Assembly: GCA_025964775.1 (NCBI GenBank) | Contig: JAOPYE010000030.1 | Span: 1 to 47,921, forward strand | Direction: 5' to 3' | Origin: Marmoricola sp. | Lineage (GTDB): Bacteria > Actinomycetota > Actinomycetes > Propionibacteriales > Nocardioidaceae | DNA length: 47,921 nt | In this document: one piece after another, positions 7,305 through 16,184 of the stretch | How the letters are laid out: each line of letters starts with the position of its first letter | Numbering within the stretch: the first letter of the stretch is position 1 | Notes under the pieces: generated by a model | The model's input: only the letters and a program-made list of their open reading frames with translations | What the model was told of the DNA's origin: nothing | The model's database searches: none | Made by a program: the position numbers and the translations under genes

Positions 7305-8708
7305 ATGGCGAAGGCAAGGGTGACCACGGCTCCGTACCACTGCAGCGAATGCGGCTGGGAGGCTGCCAAATGGGTGGGCAGGTGCGGTGAGTGCCAGGCC
7401 TGGGGCACCGTGATCGAGCGCGCTGCCCCGAAGAGCCGGGTGCAGGCCGGCCCGGTGACCCAGAAGGCACTCCCGATCGGCGAGATCCCGATCGAGGACT
7501 CCCAGGCCCGCACGAGCGGGGTACCCGAGCTCGACCGGGTCCTCGGCGGCGGCCTGGTCCCAGGTGCAGCGATCCTGCTCGCCGGTGAGCCGGGCGTCGG
7601 CAAGTCCACGTTGCTGCTGGAGGTCGCGGCCCAGACCGCGCGCGGCGGCCATCGCACCCTGTACCTCACCGGCGAGGAGTCAGCGGCGCAGGTGCGGCTG
7701 CGTGCCGACCGCACCGGCGGCATCCAGGACGAGCTGTACCTGGCCGCCGAGACCGACCTCGGCGCGGTCCTCGGCCACGTCGAGCAGGTCAAGCCGACCC
7801 TGCTGGTCATCGACTCGATCCAGACCATCAGCGCCGCCGACATCGACGGTGTGCCGGGTGGTGTCACCCAGGTCAAGGAGGTCGCCGCCGCGCTGATCCG
7901 GATGGCCAAGCTGCGCAACATCACCCTGGTCCTGGTCGGACACGTCACCAAGGACGGGTCGATCGCCGGCCCGCGCGTCCTCGAGCACCTCGTCGACGTG
8001 GTCCTGCACTTCGAGGGCGAGCGGTCCTCGCGGCTGCGGATGGTGCGGGCGATGAAGAACCGGTTCGGCCCCGTCGACGAAGTCGGCTGCTTCGATCTCT
8101 CCGCCGCCGGCATCGTCGCGATCACCGACCCGACCGGCCTGTTCCTCGACGTCCGGCACGGCAACGTCGCCGGCACCTGCGTCGCGGTGGCCATGGAGGG
8201 CCGCCGCCCGCTGCTCAGCGAGGTCCAGGCTCTCGTGACGCACACGGCCTCGGAGCGACCGCGCCGCACGACCTCGGGAGTCGACTCGTCGAGGGTCGCG
8301 ATGATCCTCGCGATCCTGCAGCAGCACGCCGGAGTCCGGCTGCACTCGCACGACGTCTTCGTCTCCAGCGTCGGTGGCGCCCGCCTGGTCGAGCCGAGCA
8401 ACGACCTGGCCATCGCGTTGGCCATCGTCTCGGCGTACCGGGGCCGACCGCTGGGACGTCAGGTGGTCGCGGTCGGCGAGCTCGGCCTGTCGGGCGAGCT
8501 GCGCCGGGTTCGCGACGTCGACGTGCGGCTCTCGGAGGCCGGACGGATGGGATTCCGCTCGGCCGCAGTACCGGCCGAGGCTCCCGAGCACATCGGACGC
8601 AGCCGGGTGATGGACGGGATGCGCGTCGTGGACGTCGACAACATCCGGCGGGCGGTCGACATCCTCGGGCTCTCCGAGGAGTACGACGCTGTGGGAACCT
8701 GCCCCTAG
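7305..8708 (+). CDS. radA: DNA repair protein RadA (branch-migration ATPase)
   Basis: 467 aa, full length. The zinc finger (C13, C16, C27, C30) is followed by a RecA-like ATPase core with Walker A GEPGVGKST near residues 94-102. The RadA-specific KNRFG motif is near residues 251-255, and the C-terminal half is a Lon-protease-like domain (VSAYRGRPLG, AVGELGLSGELRRVRDVD). RadA acts in recombinational repair, driving branch migration. The stop codon overlaps the predicted -10 of disA, and only 10 nt separate the two genes. Adjacency of radA and disA is conserved in Gram-positive bacteria and links repair to c-di-AMP signalling. Confidence 0.97.
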   Translation: MAKARVTTAPYHCSECGWEAAKWVGRCGECQAWGTVIERAAPKSRVQAGPVTQKALPIGEIPIEDSQARTSGVPELDRVLGGGLVPGAAILLAGEPGVGKSTLLLEVAAQTARGGHRTLYLTGEESAAQVRLRADRTGGIQDELYLAAETDLGAVLGHVEQVKPTLLVIDSIQTISAADIDGVPGGVTQVKEVAAALIRMAKLRNITLVLVGHVTKDGSIAGPRVLEHLVDVVLHFEGERSSRLRMVRAMKNRFGPVDEVGCFDLSAAGIVAITDPTGLFLDVRHGNVAGTCVAVAMEGRRPLLSEVQALVTHTASERPRRTTSGVDSSRVAMILAILQQHAGVRLHSHDVFVSSVGGARLVEPSNDLAIALAIVSAYRGRPLGRQVVAVGELGLSGELRRVRDVDVRLSEAGRMGFRSAAVPAEAPEHIGRSRVMDGMRVVDVDNIRRAVDILGLSEEYDAVGTCP

Positions 8709-8718
8709 ACTCGGGCCC
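8706..8718 (+). promoter_or_regulatory. Predicted leaderless promoter of disA inside the radA stop codon
   Basis: TAGACT (8706-8711) uses the radA stop TAG as its first three bases. CGGGCCC (7 nt) follows, then GTG at 8719. It would give disA its own leaderless transcript in addition to read-through from radA. Confidence 0.6.
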
Positions 8719-9804
8719 GTGGTAGCCACCGACGACGCGAACGAGGCCGAGCGCCTGCGCGCGACCCTCGCCAGCATCGCTCCGGGCACGTCCCTGCGCG
8801 ACGGCCTGGAACGGATCCTTCGCGGGCGGACCGGAGCACTGATCGTCCTCGGCCTGGACAAGACGGTCGAGACGATCGCCACCGGCGGTTTCACCCTCGA
8901 CGTCCCGTTCACCGCGACCGCGCTGCGTGAGCTGGCCAAGATGGACGGCGCCATCGTCGTCGACGCCGAGGTCACCCGGATCCTGCGCGCCAACGTGCAC
9001 CTGATGCCCGACCACACCATCCCCAGCGAGGAGACCGGCACCCGCCACCGCACCGCCGACCGCGTCGCCAAGCAGACCGGGTTCCCGGTGATCTCGGTCT
9101 CGCAGTCGATGCAGATCATTGCGGCGTACGTCGGCGAGACCCGGTACGTGCTCGAGGACTCCGGATCGATCCTGTCCCGGGCGAACCAGGCCCTGGCCAC
9201 CCTGGAGCGCTACAAGCTGCGCCTCGACGAGGTCTCCTCCACGCTCTCAGCCCTCGAGGTCGAGGACCTCGTGACCGTCCGCGACGTCGCCGTCGTGGCC
9301 CAGCGGCTGGAGATGGTCACCCGGATCGCACGGGAGATCGAGGACTACGTGCTCGAGCTCGGCACCGACGGTCGCCTGCTGTCGTTGCAGCTCGAGGAGC
9401 TCATCACCGGCGTCGACGCGGAGCGCGAGCTCGTGGTGCGCGACTACCTGCCCTCCGGTCGCCGCAAGCGGACCCCGGAGAGCGTGCTGGCGGATCTCGA
9501 GACCCTCTCCCCCACCGACCTCGTCGACATCTCGATGGTTGCCAAGGCCCTGGGGCTGGGCCAGACCGAGCACCTCGACGGCGCGGTCACGCCGCGCGGC
9601 TACCGGCTGCTGGCCAAGGTCCCGCGGCTTCCCAGCACCGTCGTCGACGGCCTGATCGCCCAGTTCGACACCTTGCAGAAGCTGCTCTCAGCCGGCGTCG
9701 AGGAGCTCCAGATCGTCGAGGGCGTCGGCGAGCTGCGCGCCCGCAGCGTCCGCGAAGGCCTGTCCCGCCTCGCCGAGTCCAGCATCCTCGAACGTTACGT
9801 ATAG
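8719..9804 (+). CDS. disA: Diadenylate cyclase DisA with DNA-scanning domain
   Basis: 361 aa. The N-terminal DAC domain makes c-di-AMP from two ATP. It has the required DGA triplet at residues 76-78 and THRH-type signature (T108, R109, H110, R111) in GTRHRTADRVAKQTG. A helical linker (about 150-290) and a C-terminal helix-hairpin-helix region (VDGLIAQFDTLQKLL, GVEELQIVEGVGELRARSVREG) follow, as in the octameric B. subtilis and M. tuberculosis enzymes that scan branched DNA. The GTG start is fixed by domain length and the TAGACT-7 nt spacing. c-di-AMP controls osmolyte and potassium uptake in Gram-positives, so the osmoprotectant transporter in the same window is worth noting. It converges with a small secreted protein gene. 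Confidence 0.96.
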   Translation: MVATDDANEAERLRATLASIAPGTSLRDGLERILRGRTGALIVLGLDKTVETIATGGFTLDVPFTATALRELAKMDGAIVVDAEVTRILRANVHLMPDHTIPSEETGTRHRTADRVAKQTGFPVISVSQSMQIIAAYVGETRYVLEDSGSILSRANQALATLERYKLRLDEVSSTLSALEVEDLVTVRDVAVVAQRLEMVTRIAREIEDYVLELGTDGRLLSLQLEELITGVDAERELVVRDYLPSGRRKRTPESVLADLETLSPTDLVDISMVAKALGLGQTEHLDGAVTPRGYRLLAKVPRLPSTVVDGLIAQFDTLQKLLSAGVEELQIVEGVGELRARSVREGLSRLAESSILERYV

Positions 9805-9812
9805 CCCCGGCC

Positions 9813-10556
9813 TCAGTGACCCGTGCTCGGGGTCTGGGTCGTCGCGACCGTCTTCTTCGCCTTCGGGTGCACTGTCTGCGTGACGACCGGCCGCGGCGGC
9901 GACGTCAGCGTGAACGCCGCCGTGGACGGTGCCGAACCGATCGCCGCGGCCTCGACCGAGTAGCTGCCGGGCAGGGCCCAGTCGGTGGCCCGGCTGCAGG
10001 TCGAGTCGGAGCTGCGTCCGCTCCAGGTCACGACGACGGTCGTCGGTACGGCGCTGCGCACGACCACCGAGGCCGTCTGGATCGAGCTCGGGCAGTCCTG
10101 CGAGGACCAGATCCTGTTCTGGCTGCGGGTGATCTTGGCGACCAGCGAGTACGGCGTCACCGCAAAGGTGCAGGCGGGCTGGATGCCGGTCAGGTGCAGC
10201 GACAACGGAACCGGACGGCCGGCGAGCTGGGCACCGACCACCGGCGTCACCGTGATGTCACTCGCAGCACAGGCTCCGGTCGGCTGGGCGAGGCCGGCAG
10301 CAGGCGGCGTACCGGTGGCCGAGGGGGTGCCGGGACCGGCACCGGAGACCGGCCCGACAGGCGCGGTCGACGTCGCCGTGGGGGTCGTCCTCGCGGCGGT
10401 GACCCGGGCGCGCGCCGGTGGCGGCGTGCTGCCCGTCCCGCCCAGCAGGTGGGCGATCGCGACGACCAGACCCACGAGGGTCAGGATCACCAGTCCACGG
10501 CGGAACCAGTAGACCCGGGCGGGAAGACGGCCGCGCGGACGGGTCACGTTGGTCAT
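9813..10556 (-). CDS. Membrane-anchored or secreted protein of unknown function
   Basis: 247 aa. A short basic N-terminus precedes one hydrophobic segment at about residues 19-42 (a signal anchor or uncleaved signal). A Pro/Thr/Ala-rich linker runs to about residue 90, and a compact extracellular domain of about 130 residues contains four Cys (GACAAS, QPACTF, SQDCPS, DSTCSR) that could form two disulfides. The tail is Lys/Thr-rich. The domain looks like a small beta-sandwich, possibly DUF4232-like, but I cannot name it. It converges with disA (8 bp apart) and diverges from mutY. Start ATG 10556 follows TACCGT by 6 nt. Confidence 0.78.
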   Translation of the reverse strand: MTNVTRPRGRLPARVYWFRRGLVILTLVGLVVAIAHLLGGTGSTPPPARARVTAARTTPTATSTAPVGPVSGAGPGTPSATGTPPAAGLAQPTGACAASDITVTPVVGAQLAGRPVPLSLHLTGIQPACTFAVTPYSLVAKITRSQNRIWSSQDCPSSIQTASVVVRSAVPTTVVVTWSGRSSDSTCSRATDWALPGSYSVEAAAIGSAPSTAAFTLTSPPRPVVTQTVHPKAKKTVATTQTPSTGH

Positions 10557-10568
10557 GGAGCAACGGTA
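10557..10568 (-). promoter_or_regulatory. Predicted leaderless promoter of the secreted-protein gene
   Basis: On the minus strand TACCGT (10568-10563), TGCTCC, then ATG at 10556. It has the TAnnnT-6 nt-start pattern. Confidence 0.6.
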
Positions 10569-10603
10569 GGAAACTTCGCGTCACCGATGGGGAAGGCGCA
10601 CCG

Positions 10604-10615
10604 TAGGGTGGCGCC
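10604..10615 (+). promoter_or_regulatory. Predicted leaderless promoter of mutY
   Basis: TAGGGT (10604-10609), GGCGCC, then ATG at 10616; no ribosome site is present. Confidence 0.65.
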
Positions 10616-11479
10616 ATGAACGCGCTGCTGGAGCCGATCCTGGCCTGGTACGCCGAGAACGCGCGGGACCTGCCGTGGCGACGCCCGGGCACGAGTCCGT
10701 GGTCGGTGATGGTCTCGGAGTTCATGCTGCAGCAGACGCCGGTTGTCCGGGTCCTGCCGGTCCACGAGGCCTGGTTGACCACGTGGCCGACACCGGCGTC
10801 GCTGGCTGCGGCCACGACCGGCGACGCCGTACGAGCCTGGGGGCGACTCGGCTATCCGCGGCGAGCACTTCGCCTGCACGCGTCGGCGATCGCCATCACC
10901 GAGCGACACGCTGGCGAGGTGCCCGACACCTACGAGGACATTCGCGCCCTGCCCGGGGTCGGTGACTACACGGCCGCCGCGATCGCGTCCTTCGCGTTCG
11001 GGCGCTCGCACGCTGTCCTCGACACGAACGTCCGGCGGGTGCTGGGCCGCGCCGTCAGCGGCGTCGAGTTCCCCGCGCCCTCGGTCAGCCGCGCCGAAAG
11101 CGAGCTGGCCGGGGCACTGGTCCCCGAGGAGGCACCCGAGGTCTGGGCCGTTGCGGTGATGGAGCTCGGCGCGCTGGTGTGCACGGCCGCGGGCCCGGCG
11201 TGCGGCCGCTGCCCGGTGAGTGCCCTGTGCGCCTGGCAGCAGGCCGGGCGGCCGGCGTACAGCGGACCGGCACGCAAGGTGCAGGCCTGGGCCGGCACCG
11301 ATCGCCAGTGCCGCGGCCGCCTGCTCGCGGTCCTGCGCGAGTCAGCCGGCTCGGTGCCGCGAGCCAGGCTCGACGCGGTCTGGGCAGACCCGGCCCAGCG
11401 CGAACGAGCGCTGGCCTCCCTGCTCGACGATAGTCTCGTCGTGCAGGAAGGCCAGCGCTACATGCTTCCCGGTGGTTGA
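10616..11479 (+). CDS. mutY: A/G-specific adenine DNA glycosylase MutY
   Basis: 287 aa. It removes adenine opposite 8-oxoguanine. The helix-hairpin-helix (LPGVGDYTAAAI) is followed by the catalytic Asp (VLDTNVRR, D136); the second catalytic acid is E35 in SEFMLQQT. The [4Fe-4S] loop C189-X6-C196-X2-C199-X5-C205 is intact. It is shorter than E. coli MutY because the NUDIX-like C-terminal 8-oxoG recognition domain is reduced to about 60 residues, as in many actinobacterial versions. The final Gly-Gly-stop lies in a repeat-type palindrome shared with the 3' end of clpC. In M. tuberculosis, as I recall, mutY also lies between disA and clpC1. Confidence 0.95.
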   Translation: MNALLEPILAWYAENARDLPWRRPGTSPWSVMVSEFMLQQTPVVRVLPVHEAWLTTWPTPASLAAATTGDAVRAWGRLGYPRRALRLHASAIAITERHAGEVPDTYEDIRALPGVGDYTAAAIASFAFGRSHAVLDTNVRRVLGRAVSGVEFPAPSVSRAESELAGALVPEEAPEVWAVAVMELGALVCTAAGPACGRCPVSALCAWQQAGRPAYSGPARKVQAWAGTDRQCRGRLLAVLRESAGSVPRARLDAVWADPAQRERALASLLDDSLVVQEGQRYMLPGG

Positions 11480-11510
11480 GGAGGTCGCTCGGCGACCGTC
11501 TCGAAACCGG
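11471..11510. repeat. REP-like imperfect palindrome between mutY and clpC
   Basis: Outer arms GGTTGAGGA and GTCTCGAAACC enclose a perfect inner hairpin GGTCGC (11483-11488)/GCGACC (11492-11497). I recall this type of element (GGTTTCGAGACG...TCCTCAACC) as dispersed in many Nocardioides-like genomes. It supplies the TGA of mutY (11477-11479), ends just before the clpC stop (11512), and may terminate both convergent transcripts. Confidence 0.75.
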
Positions 11511-11511
11511 C

Positions 11512-14025
<2,514 letters not shown>

Positions 14026-14092
14026 GGGCATCGCTCCTTGACTACGCGGGCTGATCAACGTGCGACCCGCACGCCTCTCAAACCCTCCTTCC

Positions 14093-14098
14093 ACCCTA
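14093..14098 (-). promoter_or_regulatory. Predicted -10 box of clpC
   Basis: TAGGGT on the minus strand (14098-14093) puts the start point near 14086 and gives a leader of about 60 nt with an AAGGAG ribosome site. The ClgR-type sites fall at about -35 to -75, suitable for an activator. Confidence 0.5.
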
Positions 14099-14120
14099 CG
14101 TGTTCCACCGAAAGCCCGTC

Positions 14121-14135
14121 TTCGCTAACAGCGAA
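14121..14135. promoter_or_regulatory. ClgR-type operator upstream of clpC
   Basis: TTCGCTAACAGCGAA is a perfect inverted repeat. With its flanks it matches every position of the consensus I remember for Corynebacterium ClgR, WNNWCGCYNANRGCGWWS. ClgR is the activator of clp genes in actinobacteria. Confidence 0.75.
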
Positions 14136-14147
14136 CATGGGCATCGC
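14132..14147. repeat. 16-bp duplicate of the clpC start-codon region
   Basis: CGAACATGGGCATCGC at 14132-14147 is identical to 14019-14034, which covers the clpC initiation codons. The upstream copy therefore carries the same ATG-CCC-ATG on the minus strand, between the two ClgR-like sites. It opens a 29-codon frame that ends before the real clpC start. Confidence 0.8.
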
Positions 14148-14160
14148 GCTCTCAGCGAAC
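14147..14160. promoter_or_regulatory. Second, imperfect ClgR-like site
   Basis: CGCTCTCAGCGAAC repeats the AGCGAAC half-site of the site at 14121-14135, 26 bp away, with one mismatch in the spacer and a weak outer 5' half. Two sites 2-3 helical turns apart could allow cooperative binding. Confidence 0.45.
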
Positions 14161-14272
14161 AGACCGGGTGCTGACCTGTTCATCGGCGGATGCAACCAAT
14201 TCGTCAGGAACAGCGTCGAAGAAGCCGTCAGGGCCGCCGGGGCCCCGGCCAGAGGTCCCCAGAGAGGTCACC

Positions 14273-15784
14273 GTGGTGGCACGTCAATTCCGTAGGATCG
14301 TCCCCGCAGCAGCCGTCGTCGGCGCACTGTCCCTGAGCACCATGGTGGCCACGGCCGCCACCCGACCGGAGGCGCCCGGAGTGCGCCTGTTCAGCCCCGA
14401 TCACAGTGTCGTCTTGACGATCCACAACTCCGGCCCCGACGAGTGGGTCGAATTCAACCCTGCGGCGTACCTGGAGTCGCCCCTGCACCAGTTCGAGATC
14501 GACGTCAGACGGCGGAACGCCCACCAGCCGATCACCGCGACGGTCCGGATCGGGAACCGCACTCGCACGCTGAGGACCTCTGCCCTCGCCGGCTGGAGCG
14601 GCCTGAAGAACGCCTTCACGCTCACCTGGCTCACCCCGACCGGAGGGCTGATCTCCCGGTCGCGCTCGTCGTGGTGCCCGAACGACGGCACCGAGAGCCG
14701 GCTGGGCCCGCAGGCTGCGACCACCACCCACTTCATCTTCGGGTGCACGACCAACCCCTTCACCCGCGGCGAGCGCTGGGGTATCGACAGCGGCTGGTCG
14801 CGCCAGCTCCTCCAGTACGGGATCACCCCGCCTCCTCTGAACGTCGGGAGTCACGTGATCTTCGACCTCACGCTGCGCACGGGCCTGGCCGAGGCGTTCG
14901 GTATTCCCGCCGGACAGCGCAGGCTGCGGTTCCAGGTCACGGTCCGGCACGTCACCGACCCGGTCGACCCGCCGGGACCGGGTCCGGCAGCGACCGGTCC
15001 CGGGCTGGCAGCCGCGAGTTCCACAGACCGTCAGTCCGCGCCGGTGGCCGGCAGCTCCGGCCGCCTGGAACGGGGGCTGTTCCCGGACCTCATCGCCCTG
15101 CCTGCCTGGCAGATCGCCACCCACGACGAGAACGGCCGCGACCTGCTCGACTTCGCGGCCACGGTCTACAACGGTGGTCCCGGTCCCCTGGTCGCCGAGG
15201 GCTTCCGACGTGGCAGTACGCCGGTCATGACGGCGTACCAGTTCTTCTACCGGGGTACCCGGCAGGTGGCCTCGCGCCCGGTCGGGACGATGCGCTACGA
15301 CGCGCGCCCGACCCACATGCACTGGCACTTCAGGGACTTCGCCCGGTACGACCTGGTCAACCGCCGCCAGCACACGCTGCGCACCAGCGGCAAGGAGGCG
15401 TTCTGCCTGGCCCCGACCGATGCGATCGACCTGCTGCAGCCCGGGGCCGTGGTGAACCCCGGCGACGGCGACCTGTCGACCGCCTGCGGTGACGTCACCT
15501 CGATCTGGGTGCGCGAGGTCCTCGCCTCAGGCTGGGGCGACACCTACTCGCAACAGCGCGCCGGCCAGTCGATCGACATCAGCGGGTTGCCCAACGGGAC
15601 CTACTGGATCCGGGTGACCGCGAACCCGGCCAACCGCCTCTACGAGACGACCCGCAGCAACGACGTCTCGCTGCGACGGGTGATCCTCGGCGGGACCCCC
15701 GGGCACCGCACCGTGTGGGTTCCGAAGTACGGCCGCATCAACAGCGAGGCCGGGTTCGGCGGGTCCCACCCGCCGGTCGACTGA
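14273..15784 (+). CDS. Secreted lysyl oxidase-family copper protein
   Basis: 503 aa from GTG 14273 (GAGAGG 6 nt upstream; GTG 14276 is adjacent). A signal peptide (about residues 1-30, ending TMVATAATR) targets it outside the cell. The first 250 residues are an uncharacterised beta-rich domain, followed by a Pro-rich linker. The C-terminal 220 residues match the lysyl oxidase catalytic domain. The copper-binding H348-M-H350-W-H352 aligns with the vertebrate HxHxH. K374 in GKEAFC and Y425 in GWGDTY align with the Lys and Tyr that form the lysyl-tyrosylquinone cofactor. IDISGLPNGTYWIRV and GHRTVW are further family landmarks. Family members deaminate lysine side chains and cross-link proteins; the bacterial substrate is unknown. 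It is divergent from clpC and convergent with lsr2. Confidence 0.88.
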   Translation: MVARQFRRIVPAAAVVGALSLSTMVATAATRPEAPGVRLFSPDHSVVLTIHNSGPDEWVEFNPAAYLESPLHQFEIDVRRRNAHQPITATVRIGNRTRTLRTSALAGWSGLKNAFTLTWLTPTGGLISRSRSSWCPNDGTESRLGPQAATTTHFIFGCTTNPFTRGERWGIDSGWSRQLLQYGITPPPLNVGSHVIFDLTLRTGLAEAFGIPAGQRRLRFQVTVRHVTDPVDPPGPGPAATGPGLAAASSTDRQSAPVAGSSGRLERGLFPDLIALPAWQIATHDENGRDLLDFAATVYNGGPGPLVAEGFRRGSTPVMTAYQFFYRGTRQVASRPVGTMRYDARPTHMHWHFRDFARYDLVNRRQHTLRTSGKEAFCLAPTDAIDLLQPGAVVNPGDGDLSTACGDVTSIWVREVLASGWGDTYSQQRAGQSIDISGLPNGTYWIRVTANPANRLYETTRSNDVSLRRVILGGTPGHRTVWVPKYGRINSEAGFGGSHPPVD

Positions 15785-15786
15785 CC

Positions 15787-16098
15787 TCAGTGCGCGGCGA
15801 CGTACGCCTCACGCACGGTCGAGGAGACCCGGCCGCGCTCAGGGACGTCGAAGCCGTTCTCGCGCGCCCAGGCGCGGATGTCGGCAGGGCTCGGGCCCAC
15901 GTCGGTACGTCCGCGCTTGCGGCCGCCGGCACGACGGGCGTGGCCGAGGTAGGGCGCCACCGCGTCGCGCAGCTGGCTGGCGTGCTTGGCGTTGAGGTCG
16001 ATCTCGTAGTCCTTGCCGTCGAGGCCGAAGTTCACGGTCTCGACCGCATCGGACCCGTCGATGTCATCGACGAGAACGATGTTCACCTTTTGCGCCAT
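15787..16098 (-). CDS. lsr2: Nucleoid-associated xenogeneic silencer Lsr2
   Basis: 103 aa. The N-terminal half (MAQKVNIVLVDDIDG, FGLDGKDYEIDLN) is the dimerisation/oligomerisation domain. The C-terminal domain (PADIRAWARENGFDVPERGR) ends in the RGR motif at residues 88-90, which inserts into the minor groove of AT-rich DNA. A basic linker with KRGR (61-64) may add DNA contacts. Lsr2 is the actinobacterial H-NS analogue. The gene lies directly downstream of lysS with its own AT-rich upstream region, the lowest-GC spot I counted in the window, which suggests autoregulation. The stop is 2 bp from that of the convergent lysyl oxidase gene. Confidence 0.97.
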   Translation of the reverse strand: MAQKVNIVLVDDIDGSDAVETVNFGLDGKDYEIDLNAKHASQLRDAVAPYLGHARRAGGRKRGRTDVGPSPADIRAWARENGFDVPERGRVSSTVREAYVAAH

Positions 16099-16184
16099 GT
16101 TGAAATCCTATTCCTGGTACCCGATTGCCTATTTAGGAACAATACCCGAAATACCAAACGCGGATACCGGGGAAGAATGCCGTC
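16099..16184 (-). promoter_or_regulatory. AT-rich lsr2 promoter region
   Basis: TAGGAT (16110-16105) followed by TTCAAC and the ATG at 16098 fits the leaderless pattern, though the AGGA in it could also act as a ribosome site 7 nt before ATG. GC over 16081-16140 is 45% against about 70% around it. The spacer holds a repeated TACCCGA and the arms TTCCT/AGGAA, possible Lsr2 or regulator sites. Confidence 0.55.

Noticed and set aside
10616..11479. MutY as truncated pseudogene because of its short C-terminus
   Set aside because: Catalytic residues and the Fe-S loop are intact, and shortened C-terminal domains are common in this lineage.
14237..14248. CCGGGGCCCCGG palindrome upstream of the lysyl oxidase gene as an operator
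   Set aside because: Perfect but wholly GC; such runs arise by chance in 70% GC DNA and no second copy is seen.
15780..15791. ACTGACCTCAGT palindrome between the lysyl oxidase and lsr2 stops as a terminator
   Set aside because: Only 5-bp arms with a 2-nt loop; too short to fold as a terminator.
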